Below are positions 41,800 through 50,462 of a stretch of DNA of 64,000 nt, piece after piece (within the stretch, counting starts at the first letter, position 1; each line of letters begins with the position of its first letter). The notes below the pieces were generated by a model. The model ran no database searches. It was not told the origin of the DNA and was given only the letters and a program-made list of their open reading frames with translations. Source of the DNA: Slackia isoflavoniconvertens (GTDB lineage Bacteria > Actinomycetota > Coriobacteriia > Coriobacteriales > Eggerthellaceae); assembly GCF_003725955.1 (NCBI RefSeq), contig NZ_QIBZ01000004.1:62001-126000 (forward strand), written 5' to 3'. A program made the position numbers and the translations under genes.

Positions 41800-42093
41800 T
41801 TACGAGCGACGTTCGACATTGAAACGAATAGCGGTGCGATACTCGCCATCAATCACGATGTCGGCAAACGATGGCGCGCAAACGATTTCGATGCCAATAG
41901 GCGACAGAAAACCACGAGAAATCGCAATGGCTTTTACCGCCTGGTTCACAGCACCCGCGCCGACCGATTGAATTTCTACGCACGAACCGTCTTTAATCAT
42001 GCCGGCAATAGCGCCAGCGACCGATGCGGGTGACGATTTCGACGATACTTTCAAGCAGCCTGCATGCTGCCCGTTTTCAAAATGCTCTGGCAT
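41800..42093 (-). CDS. spoVS: Stage V sporulation protein S (SpoVS) homologue
   Basis: A 97-residue Alba-like protein. The central part follows SpoVS closely: LKVSSKSSPASVAGAIAGMI, EIQSVGAGAVNQAVKAIAIS, RGFLSPIG and DIVIDGEYRTAIRF. The N-terminal ten residues (MPEHFENGQH) extend beyond the usual start. SpoVS affects sporulation in Bacillus, but homologues occur in non-sporulating bacteria and probably bind nucleic acid. GAAGGA precedes the ATG. The place between rny and miaB matches Bacillus. Confidence 0.92.
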   Translation of the reverse strand: MPEHFENGQHAGCLKVSSKSSPASVAGAIAGMIKDGSCVEIQSVGAGAVNQAVKAIAISRGFLSPIGIEIVCAPSFADIVIDGEYRTAIRFNVERRS

Positions 42094-42274
42094 GTGCGTC
42101 CTTCTACGATGTTTAGAGTGCGTTATGTTGTGTCTATGCCTTAGGGGCTCAAGCATCTTTTTATCTGGGTGATTGTACCTCATAGAGCTGCTGAACTGCG
42201 CGTGAGCACGTTCGAGCCACATTACTCACACGCAGGAAGAAGCAGTTCGCACGGCAGCACTCCCCAAAGCCGCC

Positions 42275-43357
42275 CTAGAGCTTGGAAAGGGGAAATACCA
42301 CATGCACACCGTCGGCCGTTATTCGTATGGAAGGCTCAACATTGGGTTCAAGATAGTATGACTCGGCGAGCTCGCAATACGCCTTCTTCAAGGAGGAGAT
42401 GAAAGCATCCATGTCATCTGGCGCGATTTTAAGTCCCCTGAAGTCGCGATTCGTGGAATTATTCGACTTGACGCCCTTTTTCGGTGATTCCTCGTCACCT
42501 TCGCGCACGCGATCTAACGTTTCGAGAAACGGGGCAAGCGGAGCTATCTCCCCCGCAAGAATACGATGTGCGCTGCGCGTAGACATGGCAATACCAATAT
42601 CGCGAGCGGCATTGACCAATGAAGCTGCGTCGCGCATCAGACCAAGTCTTTTTATGGGCGCAGCAGTGCTCGCGAGGTTGTTCGGGCAAAGGAATTGCCG
42701 CCCGAATGCGTACATTGTCGCCGCAGAGTCAATGATGCTTCCAAGATACAGCGTGCATACGTCTCGATTCGCAAGCGCGAATTCCGATGCTGTTTTTAGA
42801 ATGTTATGCGGACCTGAGCTGACGGTCCATGTTCCGTCGCTCTGCTTCACAAGCGACGGCGGCGTGCTTTGGTCGCTTTTCTCAGGCGTTTTCGAACAAT
42901 CGAACTCAACAAGGAAGATACTGCCTTTGCCTTCAACGGAGGCAATGCATTCAGCTCGCTCGGCGTTTTCACGAACGGAATAAAGGGCCATGCCGCGTCC
43001 GTGCACGCCCCACTCGTCCATGGTCATTGAATTGAGCTTCGAGGTAACACGCGGCTCGAATATTCGATCGCGCAACCGTTCGGGAACGCCGTCGCCGTCG
43101 TCGGCCACGATAATGCGACGAGCATTCCCCGAACGGGACGTTCCCATAATAATGGTGCGCGCATGGGCGTCGCGCGCGTTGCGAAGCATTTCAATCACCG
43201 CGTCTTCAACGCAGCGAATGTCTTGCTTAGCCTGTCGTCGCTCTGCTTCAGACACACGGAGTCGAACGAAACCATCTCCGAGGTCGTCCTCAACGCGAAG
43301 TCTCGTGCCAGCAGGCGTGGAATCAAGAAATGCAGCAAGCGTTTCGGAATCGGACAT
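42275..43357 (-). CDS. GHKL-type ATP-binding protein of unknown function
   Basis: About 360 residues. Residues 45-155 form a GHKL (Hsp90/histidine-kinase) nucleotide-binding fold: N-box EMLRNARDAHA, G1 DDGDGVPERLRDRIFEPRVT, G2 WGVHGRGMALYSVREN. There is no dimerisation-phosphoacceptor domain, no Hsp90 middle domain and no MutL C-terminus. The remaining 200 residues are unlike anything I know (ASTAAPIKRLGLMRDAASLV; IRITADGVHVVFPL). GAAGGG precedes the ATG. It lies between rny and spoVS, the place of ymdB in Bacillus. Confidence 0.8.
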   Translation of the reverse strand: MSDSETLAAFLDSTPAGTRLRVEDDLGDGFVRLRVSEAERRQAKQDIRCVEDAVIEMLRNARDAHARTIIMGTSRSGNARRIIVADDGDGVPERLRDRIFEPRVTSKLNSMTMDEWGVHGRGMALYSVRENAERAECIASVEGKGSIFLVEFDCSKTPEKSDQSTPPSLVKQSDGTWTVSSGPHNILKTASEFALANRDVCTLYLGSIIDSAATMYAFGRQFLCPNNLASTAAPIKRLGLMRDAASLVNAARDIGIAMSTRSAHRILAGEIAPLAPFLETLDRVREGDEESPKKGVKSNNSTNRDFRGLKIAPDDMDAFISSLKKAYCELAESYYLEPNVEPSIRITADGVHVVFPLSKL

Positions 43358-43413
43358 TCTTCCACCCTTCGTACAAGAGTCGCACGGCTCCATCGCTCGT
43401 ACGGAATACAAAA

Positions 43414-43438
43414 AAGAGGCGCCATGCGGCGCCTCTTT
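43414..43438 (-). terminator. Terminator of rny
   Basis: GAGGCGCC/GGCGCCTC-type hairpin with TTTTTTG tail on the minus strand, 12 bases after the rny stop and partly within the leader of the GHKL gene. Confidence 0.88.
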
Positions 43439-43449
43439 TACATTCAAGA

Positions 43450-44979
43450 TTATTTTGCATAGTCGACGGCGCGGCTTTCGCGGATGACAACCACTTTAAC
43501 CTGGCCGGGATACTGCATTTCATCCTCGATTTGCTTGGCAATGTCATGCGCCAAAACAACGGCAGCAGCTTCATCGACCATCTCGGGAACAACCATAACG
43601 CGTATTTCGCGACCCGCCTGCATGGCGTACGTACGCTCAACGCCCTTATGGGCATTCGCGATTTCCTCGAACTTCTCAAGACGTTTTACGTAACTTTCGA
43701 GGCTTTCTTTGCGAGCGCCAGGACGAGCGGCGGAAACGGCATCGGCGGCTTGGACCAAAACATCGAGCACGCTATTCGGCTCGACATCGGCATGGTGCGC
43801 CTCAATCGCGTGAACGATTTCGGGCCTTTCACCGAAGCGACGAGCAAGGTCGGCACCGATAACGGCATGGGGTCCCTCGACTTCATGGTCGACAGCTTTG
43901 CCGAGGTCATGAAGCAGACCCGCGCGCTTAGCAGGAACAGGATCAAGGCCGAGCTCAGAAGCCATAACGCCGCACAGGTACGCGACCTCGAGCGAATGGT
44001 TCAGGACGCTTTGGCCAAACGAGGTGCGGAATCGAAGGCGACCAAGCGTGCGAACAAGTTCAGGGTGCAAGTCATGGATGCCAACGTCGAACGTCGCCTG
44101 CTCACCAGCCTCTTGAATTTGCTGGTTCACGAGCTTTTCAGCCTTCGCGTACATCTCTTCGATGCGGGCAGGGTGGATGCGGCCGTCGGCGATGAGGTTT
44201 TCCATGGTAACGCGGCCAATCTCGCGACGAACGGGATCGAAGCACGAAATGGTAACGCACTCAGGAGTATCGTCGATGAGCAAATTCACGCCCGTAAGCT
44301 GCTCGAAGCTGCGAATATTGCGGCCCTCGCGACCAATGATGCGGCCCTTCAGATCATCGGAGGGAATGTGAATGGTTTTCACCGTAGTTTCAGCCGTGTG
44401 ATTGGCAGCGACGCGCTGAATGGCGAGGCTCAAGATCTCACGCGACTTCTTATCGGCTTCGGCCTTGGTGCGCTGCTCTGCCTCGCGAATAATGGCGGCG
44501 CTTTCATGCGTAACCTCGTCGCGAAGGTTGTCGAGCAGCTCCTTCTTCGCTTCTTCAGGAGTCATGCCGGCGACATGCTCGAGGCGCACATTCACTTCCT
44601 GAATGGCGCTGTTCAAATCGCGCTCGCGACGCTCAACCTGGCCTTGCATGGAAGAGAGCTGATGCTCGCGGGCATCGAGGCTCTCGACGCGGCGGTCGAC
44701 AGACTCCTCACGCTGAGAAACGCGATTTTCAGCTGCACGAACTTCCTTCATGCGCTCTTTGTGCTCAGCTTGAGCTTCCTGTTTCATTTTGAATACTTCG
44801 TCTTTAGCTTCAACCACAGCCTCACGACGCATGGTTTCCGCTTGGCGCTTCGCCTCAGATACCACCTGTTCAGCCTCTTCATGGGCGCGCTTGGTGGACG
44901 AATTTGCGACGTAGCGGGTAATAAAATAGCCACCGGCGATGCCAACGGCCAAGCCGACGATCAAAAGTGCGATTTCCAT
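43450..44979 (-). CDS. rny: Ribonuclease Y
   Basis: A 509-residue membrane-anchored endoribonuclease that starts bulk mRNA decay. It has an N-terminal span ([20 protein letters not shown]), a long coiled coil (about 30-190), a KH domain ([21 protein letters not shown]) and an HD domain ([22 protein letters not shown]). The ATG at 44979 follows GGGGAGG. It carries its own terminator. Confidence 0.96.
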   Translation of the reverse strand: MEIALLIVGLAVGIAGGYFITRYVANSSTKRAHEEAEQVVSEAKRQAETMRREAVVEAKDEVFKMKQEAQAEHKERMKEVRAAENRVSQREESVDRRVESLDAREHQLSSMQGQVERRERDLNSAIQEVNVRLEHVAGMTPEEAKKELLDNLRDEVTHESAAIIREAEQRTKAEADKKSREILSLAIQRVAANHTAETTVKTIHIPSDDLKGRIIGREGRNIRSFEQLTGVNLLIDDTPECVTISCFDPVRREIGRVTMENLIADGRIHPARIEEMYAKAEKLVNQQIQEAGEQATFDVGIHDLHPELVRTLGRLRFRTSFGQSVLNHSLEVAYLCGVMASELGLDPVPAKRAGLLHDLGKAVDHEVEGPHAVIGADLARRFGERPEIVHAIEAHHADVEPNSVLDVLVQAADAVSAARPGARKESLESYVKRLEKFEEIANAHKGVERTYAMQAGREIRVMVVPEMVDEAAAVVLAHDIAKQIEDEMQYPGQVKVVVIRESRAVDYAK

Positions 44980-45219
44980 CGGCCTCCCCTTTCTTCTAAT
45001 TTCATATACGAAGACAGGCTGCCGGCAAAGAAAATGCCGGGCATATGCCTGGCATGAGTGAATACACAACAGTAGCGCTAACGCCGAGAAAAGAATCGGC
45101 TATGCAATTGTTATATATCGAGAAAGTGCCTTATGGGCACTAATGCACTCAAGCCCTTTCATGATACACCGTGCTCGAGCGTTTTCCCTCCACCGTTTTG
45201 AAATAAATCGCTCACGGTC

Positions 45220-45984
45220 CTAATTCTCCTCCATAAAACGACGAGTCGCCGCACTCGCAACCGACGTAGAGTAGCCCTTCGTTACAAGTTTGCGATATGC
45301 GGAGGCCTGAATATTTTTAGACCGCGGCGGCTTTCGGCGCAAAAGCGCGAGAGCGCGCTCGATTTCTTGTTCGTCGCTCGACTCGCTGCCAAACGAACAA
45401 CCAACGACACCATCTTCAGCATTGGCGTTAACGCGGAACGGATCAAAATCGTCGACGGAAAAGAATTCTTCTGGCCACCCCGGAATGTCGCTTGCGGCAA
45501 TTCCTGCCCTTTCGAGCTCGTCTTCTATACCCTTGCGCCCACGCCCTTGGGAGACGCGCGTACGAATAAGCACGGCTCCATAGCGCGTATCGTCAATAAG
45601 GCCGCAATCGAGAGCGCGCCGCACAGCCGATTCCGCCACTTCGCGCGAGAACCCGTCGCGCACAAGCCGATCGGCGAGCTCGCGAGAACCGCGCTCTCGT
45701 GCACAGGCAAGACGAGTGACTTTTTCAAAAGCCCTCGTTTCGTCTTCGGTGCGCTCAGCCATGATTGGCTCAAGGCTCAACGATGCATTCTGCAAACGCG
45801 AGCGAGCGCGAGACTTCAGCTGGAGCCCACTTTGTTCGAACGAACCGAAGCAGGCGCTGCGTGACTTGCGAGCAGTGCATGCCTCTTGCTCTGTGCCGCC
45901 AGCAGCGCGGAAAGGCCCGCCATTGGTGCTGGCTTGAGATTTCTTCAAAAGCTCTTCTGCATATTGTTTATCGATATATGGCAT
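45220..45984 (-). CDS. recX: Regulatory protein RecX
   Basis: About 254 residues, longer than typical RecX (150-210). The three-helix repeats are recognisable: RERGSRELADRLVRDGFSRE, ALDCGLIDDTRYGAVLIRTR, GRGRKGIEDELERAGI and YRKLVTKGYSTSVASAATRR. The first 75 residues are low-complexity, and an acidic insert (FSVDDFDPFRVNANAEDG) precedes the last repeat. ATG at 45984 with GGGG upstream is used; GTG at 46002 is the alternative. RecX modulates RecA filaments, and it lies just downstream of recA behind a hairpin. Confidence 0.85.
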   Translation of the reverse strand: MPYIDKQYAEELLKKSQASTNGGPFRAAGGTEQEACTARKSRSACFGSFEQSGLQLKSRARSRLQNASLSLEPIMAERTEDETRAFEKVTRLACARERGSRELADRLVRDGFSREVAESAVRRALDCGLIDDTRYGAVLIRTRVSQGRGRKGIEDELERAGIAASDIPGWPEEFFSVDDFDPFRVNANAEDGVVGCSFGSESSDEQEIERALALLRRKPPRSKNIQASAYRKLVTKGYSTSVASAATRRFMEEN

Positions 45985-46013
45985 ATCGGCCCCAATCGCC
46001 ACGATAAAGAAAA

Positions 46014-46045
46014 CGCCCGCTTTGCCATGGGCAAAAAACGGGCGC
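46014..46045 (-). terminator. Attenuator-like hairpin between recA and recX
   Basis: On the minus strand CGCCCG and CGGGCG enclose an inner TTGCCC/GGCAA stem, followed by TTTTCTTTA. Partial termination here would lower RecX relative to RecA, as reported for other bacteria. Confidence 0.72.
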
Positions 46046-46053
46046 GAAAAGGC

Positions 46054-47085
46054 TTATTCCTCGGTTTCGCTGAAAGGCTTGACCGTGGGAATCTCGAAAT
46101 GGTCTCGAACCTTTTGCTCGATTTCGTCGCGAACATCGGGATGGGTGCGCAGCATTTCCTTCGCAGCCTCACGGCCCTGGCCCAGACGATCTTCGCCATA
46201 GGTATACCAAGCACCACTCTTTTTCACCACGCCAGCCTCGACGCCCATATCTACAATGCAGCCCTCACGAGAGATGCCCTGGCCATACATGATGTCGAAC
46301 TCGGCCTGCCTAAACGGAGGCGCAACCTTGTTCTTCACGACCTTGGCGCGCACGCGGTTGCCCACAGGATCGTTAGTCTTATTCTTGAGCGTTTCGATTC
46401 GACGAATGTCGATGCGAACGCTCGAGAAGAACTTAAGGGCGCGGCCGCCCGTCGTGGTTTCGGGATTGCCAAACATCACGCCGATTTTTTCACGCAGCTG
46501 ATTGATGAAGATGCACGTGGTATTTGACTTCGAAAGAGAACCGGCGAGTTTGCGAAGTGCCTGAGACATAAGACGAGCCTGAAGGCCAACGCTCGAGTCG
46601 CCGATTTCACCTTCGATTTCGGCTTTAGGAACCAAAGCGGCTACGGAGTCGATGACTATGCAGTCGATAGCATTGGAGCGAACGAGCATATCGCAGATTT
46701 CCAAGCCCTGCTCACCCGTGTCGGGCTGAGAGATGAGCACCTCGTCGATATCGACGCCCAGGCGCGCGGCATACGTTGGATCAAGGGCATGCTCGGCGTC
46801 GATAAAGGCGACAACACCACCAAGCGCTTGCGCCTCGGCGAGGATTTGCAACGCAAGCGTCGTTTTACCGCTGGATTCAGGACCGTAAATCTCAACAATG
46901 CGACCACGCGGAACGCCGCCAATGCCGAGCGCCGCATCGAGCGGCAAAGCGCCCGTGGGAATAGCAGCAACCTCAAGGTGTTCGGCATTGCTTCCAAGCT
47001 TCATAATGGCGCCCTTGCCAAACTTCTTCTCGATTTGTTCAGTCGTGAGCTCGAGCATTTTATCTTTGTTTTGAGTCTGAGCCAT
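46054..47085 (-). CDS. recA: Recombinase RecA
   Basis: A 343-residue RecA, of normal length. Walker A is [12 protein letters not shown], then [47 protein letters not shown] and loop L2 around [20 protein letters not shown]. The C-terminus is acidic. AAGGAG precedes the ATG at 47085. An SOS box stands upstream. Confidence 0.98.
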   Translation of the reverse strand: MAQTQNKDKMLELTTEQIEKKFGKGAIMKLGSNAEHLEVAAIPTGALPLDAALGIGGVPRGRIVEIYGPESSGKTTLALQILAEAQALGGVVAFIDAEHALDPTYAARLGVDIDEVLISQPDTGEQGLEICDMLVRSNAIDCIVIDSVAALVPKAEIEGEIGDSSVGLQARLMSQALRKLAGSLSKSNTTCIFINQLREKIGVMFGNPETTTGGRALKFFSSVRIDIRRIETLKNKTNDPVGNRVRAKVVKNKVAPPFRQAEFDIMYGQGISREGCIVDMGVEAGVVKKSGAWYTYGEDRLGQGREAAKEMLRTHPDVRDEIEQKVRDHFEIPTVKPFSETEE

Positions 47086-47136
47086 TGCATCTCCTTGCCG
47101 CCGGCATAGCCGGTTTATGTACCGCGCTCATTATTA

Positions 47137-47150
47137 CGAACAGATGTTCT
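47137..47150. promoter_or_regulatory. LexA box upstream of recA
   Basis: CGAACAGATGTTCT, one mismatch from the CGAAC-N4-GTTCG palindrome seen at lexA, 52 bases upstream of the recA start. Confidence 0.85.
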
Positions 47151-47372
47151 TACGTCAAGTACGATGTCAAAATAATTCGCATCAACGTGAAAGAAACCGT
47201 TGAATGCATTCAAGCACGATAACCTTGCCAGAATCTTGCCCGAATGCCGCATTTTTAAAAACGAAATATCGCCTATTTCCACCGGTTTCCCTTGAAAGTT
47301 CCTTTGCGTTTCCCTCGGTTTCCTCGCAAAATGCCTTCCGAAATACCGCGTTTTGCCCGTGACGGCAAGGCG

Positions 47373-48587
47373 CTACAGCGCTTCGAGAATCATTTCAAGT
47401 GCGGCCTGGGTCGCTTGCGCGCGTACGTTTTCGCGATTTCCTTTGAAGTGGAATTCCTTCGCAAATGCGCTACCACTGGAAGAGATGCCAATCCACACTG
47501 TGCCCACCGGCTTTCCGGGTTCTTCGCCACCAGGTCCCGCAATGCCCGTAACGGAGCATGCCACATCGGCGCCAAGTTCAGATGCGGCACCGAGCGCCAT
47601 GGCTACGGCAACGTCTTCACACACGGCGCTACCATCAACGAACGCCGTCTCAGGAACATCAAGGCTCTTCATTTTCACGTCGTTGACATAGCTCACCACG
47701 CCGCCGCGTACCACAGCCGAAGACCCTGGCACCTCGGTGAGCGATGCGGCAATAAGACCACCTGTACAGCTTTCGGCCGTTGCGACTGTCGCTTTCGTCG
47801 CTAGCGCCTTCTGAACAACGGCGCACGCCGCGTCAACGCGAAGCTCGTTCTCGAAGCCATCTTCGGCCTGCGCGGCAAGGTCGTCATTGTCAATGACGCG
47901 AGCGCGACCGCCCTTGGGCTTGAAACCAATGAGGTGGCGAGCTTTCCAAATGTAATCGGCCATAGAGATGATCGTGAGCACGAGGGCGACCGCCATGACA
48001 AGCCAGCTCAAAATATAAAGCGCGACGTTGAGCTCATGCGAAAGCATGCCCGTGATCGCGGGGCTCTCCTTCACAACGAACAGAACGATGGCGATCATTT
48101 GGAATACCGTTTTGAACTTGCCGTACCACGAGGCGGCGATAACCTCCCCCTTGCTTGCGGCGACCATGCGCACGCCGCTCACGATGAATTCGCGAGCAAC
48201 GATAATAAGCACGGGCCAACTTGGCAGCGACCCCAGTTCAATAAGCACAAGAAGCGCTGCAACGACGAGAACCTTATCGGCCAAAGGATCCATGAATTTG
48301 CCGAAGTCAGTAACTTCGCCTCGAGAACGAGCGAGGTATCCATCAATCCAGTCGGTGCACGAGATCACGACAAAGATAATCGCGGCAATCCACGCCTTCC
48401 AGGGATTGAGGAACGCAAGTCCCATTGCGTCGGGCCATGGGCTAATAAGCGCTACGACAAAGACGGGTACCAAGCAGATGCGAATCATGGTTACAACATT
48501 CGCGGGGGTAAGAATCTTATCAACCGTGCCCTGGCCCGCGGGCGTCGGCTTGCCAGAAGCGTAGGATTCTTTCGAATCAGGAGCCAT
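47373..48587 (-). CDS. pgsA: PgsA-CinA fusion: phosphatidylglycerophosphate synthase plus NMN deamidase domain
   Basis: A 404-residue fusion of two usually separate proteins. Residues about 15-210 are a CDP-alcohol phosphatidyltransferase with several spans and the signature DWIDGYLARSRGEVTDFGKFMDPLADK (D-x2-DG-x2-AR-x8-G-x3-D-x3-D), which makes phosphatidylglycerol phosphate. Residues about 240-404 are the CinA C-terminal (PncC) domain: ATAESCTGGLIAASLTEVPG, VRGGVVSYVND and SVTGIAGPGGEEPGKPVGTV, which in other bacteria deamidates nicotinamide mononucleotide. There is no stop or frameshift in the linker. ATG at 48587 overlaps rimO by 11 bases; ATG at 48596 is an alternative. In many genomes pgsA and cinA are neighbours upstream of recA, as here. 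Confidence 0.93.
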   Translation of the reverse strand: MAPDSKESYASGKPTPAGQGTVDKILTPANVVTMIRICLVPVFVVALISPWPDAMGLAFLNPWKAWIAAIIFVVISCTDWIDGYLARSRGEVTDFGKFMDPLADKVLVVAALLVLIELGSLPSWPVLIIVAREFIVSGVRMVAASKGEVIAASWYGKFKTVFQMIAIVLFVVKESPAITGMLSHELNVALYILSWLVMAVALVLTIISMADYIWKARHLIGFKPKGGRARVIDNDDLAAQAEDGFENELRVDAACAVVQKALATKATVATAESCTGGLIAASLTEVPGSSAVVRGGVVSYVNDVKMKSLDVPETAFVDGSAVCEDVAVAMALGAASELGADVACSVTGIAGPGGEEPGKPVGTVWIGISSSGSAFAKEFHFKGNRENVRAQATQAALEMILEAL

Positions 48588-49917
48588 GAACGACATCGCC
48601 TTCCATCTCGTACACAAGCGTATCGGTTATGCGAACGCGCACAATGTCGCCAACTTCGCCTTCTTCCAAATACACCACACCATCAACCTCGGGCGCTTGG
48701 CACATTGCACGGCCGTAGAGCTGGCCGTCTTCCTCGCGCCCAAGCACGAGCACGTCCATCTCCTGCCCGATGCGCGCCGAAACGTGGGCCTCGCCAATAG
48801 CGTCTGAAATATCGCGCAGGCTTTGAGCACGCTCAATTTTGACGGCCTCATCGATTTGGCCATCCATCTCAGCGGCGCGGGTGCCTTCTTCCTGCGAATA
48901 CGGGAAAACGCCGACGTAATCGAACTCGACCTCTTCGAGGAAGTTCTGCAGCACGTCGAAATCGATATCGGTCTCACCCGGGAAACCGGCGATGAGCGTG
49001 GTGCGCAGCGTAATGCCGGGAACGCGTTCACGAATGCGCGCAACGAGCTCGCGATGGGAGTTTTCGTCGCCACGACGGTTCATCGCGCGAAGCACAGGCT
49101 TACTCGCATGCTGAAGCGGCATATCGAGATACTTGCAGACGTTCGGCTTGGAAGCGATAACATCGAGCAGCTCATCGCTTACGCCCTGCGGCTCAATATA
49201 CATAAGACGGAACCATGTTTGAGGGAACTCGTCGGCAAGCGTTGCAAGAAGCGTGGCGGTATTGGAAGGCTCATCGAAATCTTCACCCCAGCGGCCCGTA
49301 TCTTGAGCGATAAGCGTAACTTCGCGCACACCAGCCGCAACGCGTTCAGCGACTGAAGCGCGTACCGTTTCAAGCGGGAAGCTGTGATAGCGACCGCGAA
49401 TGTACGGAATAGCGCAGAACGAGCAGAAGCGATCGCAGCCATCTGAGATTTTCACATACGATGCGGGAGAACCCGCCCAGGGCGATTGGGCAGCGGGGGA
49501 CATCGACGCTTGAGGCGCCGCATCGCCCAACACGCCCGCAAGAACCTCCACGATGTCGTCTTCCTTGCTGCACGGCACAAATGCTTGTGCCTCGCCAAGC
49601 TCGCTTGCCAAGTCGTCGCCGTATCGTGCAGGCATGCAGCCCGCCACGACGAGCTTTGCGGACCCCTCGATGAAGTTCGGCAGGTCGCATACCTCAAAAA
49701 TAGCCTCGAGGCTCTCTTCGGTTGCCGCCTGGATGAACGAGCATGTATTCACGACCACGACGTCGGCCGTTGGTGCATCATCGCACACCTCGTAGCCAGC
49801 CGCGGTCAGTCGTTTCGTCATCTCGGCGGTGTCAACTTCATTTTTGGCGCAACCAAGCGTCACGAAACAAACGCGCGGCGCGCTCTGAGCCAAAACATTC
49901 ACGTCAATGTTAGACAT
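48577..49917 (-). CDS. rimO: Ribosomal protein S12 methylthiotransferase RimO
   Basis: A 446-residue radical-SAM enzyme that methylthiolates the conserved aspartate of S12. Cluster cysteines are in FVTLGCAKNEVDTAEM, NTCSFI and AGCMPARYG; the radical-SAM motif is CDRFCSFC in ISDGCDRFCSFCAIPYIRG. The motif pattern LGCAKNxxDxE separates it from MiaB. Ends in a TRAM domain. Follows yajQ after 17 bases and overlaps the pgsA-cinA gene. Confidence 0.95.
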   Translation of the reverse strand: MSNIDVNVLAQSAPRVCFVTLGCAKNEVDTAEMTKRLTAAGYEVCDDAPTADVVVVNTCSFIQAATEESLEAIFEVCDLPNFIEGSAKLVVAGCMPARYGDDLASELGEAQAFVPCSKEDDIVEVLAGVLGDAAPQASMSPAAQSPWAGSPASYVKISDGCDRFCSFCAIPYIRGRYHSFPLETVRASVAERVAAGVREVTLIAQDTGRWGEDFDEPSNTATLLATLADEFPQTWFRLMYIEPQGVSDELLDVIASKPNVCKYLDMPLQHASKPVLRAMNRRGDENSHRELVARIRERVPGITLRTTLIAGFPGETDIDFDVLQNFLEEVEFDYVGVFPYSQEEGTRAAEMDGQIDEAVKIERAQSLRDISDAIGEAHVSARIGQEMDVLVLGREEDGQLYGRAMCQAPEVDGVVYLEEGEVGDIVRVRITDTLVYEMEGDVVHGS

Positions 49918-49934
49918 GCGAATACCCTTTAGCG

Positions 49935-50432
49935 TTATCGATAGTTCACGTATTGCAGAGGCTGGCCATAATCTTGGCCCTTCAAAAAGGCAATAACCTC
50001 TTGCAACGTGTCGCGCGAAGCCGAAGAAACGCGCAACTTGTCGCCCTCAATAGTGACTTTGCACTTGAGCTTCGTGCCACGAATGTCCTTCGAGATTTTG
50101 CTCGCGGTTTCCTTGTCGATGCCTTCGATAATCTCGGCAGTGCGACGAACGCTCTGACCAGCGGCAGGCACGATGTCGCCCCATTTCACAGCGGAAAGGT
50201 CGACGCCGCGCTTGATGAGCTTGCTGCCGATGACGTCGATAACCTGTTTGGCGACGAATTCTGCCGGGGCGGCGACGGTCAATTTGCGGCCACCTTTATC
50301 AAGGGTGATTTCCGCACCGGAATCTTTGAGGTCATAACGCTGGGCGATTTCTCGTTTCGCCTGGCCATACGCATTATCGACTTCTTGCATGTCGACGGTG
50401 GAAACAACGTCGAAACTGGATTCTTTTGCCAT
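49935..50432 (-). CDS. yajQ: YajQ-family nucleotide-binding protein
   Basis: A 165-residue protein of the YajQ/DUF520 family with two ferredoxin-like halves: ESSFDVVSTVDMQEVDNAYG, KREIAQRYDLKDSGAEI and GTKLKCKVTIEGDKLRVSSA, SRDTLQEVIAFLKGQDYGQP at the end. Homologues bind cyclic di-GMP or tRNA/GTP. AAAGGG precedes the ATG. It lies between the rodZ-like gene and rimO, probably in one transcript. Confidence 0.92.
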   Translation of the reverse strand: MAKESSFDVVSTVDMQEVDNAYGQAKREIAQRYDLKDSGAEITLDKGGRKLTVAAPAEFVAKQVIDVIGSKLIKRGVDLSAVKWGDIVPAAGQSVRRTAEIIEGIDKETASKISKDIRGTKLKCKVTIEGDKLRVSSASRDTLQEVIAFLKGQDYGQPLQYVNYR

Positions 50433-50462
50433 GGTATCCCTTTCTAAAACAAGAGGTAAGTA

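Noticed and set aside
43330-45057. Plus-strand open frame of 575 codons opposite rny
   Set aside because: Antisense shadow of RNase Y with its complete KH and HD domains.
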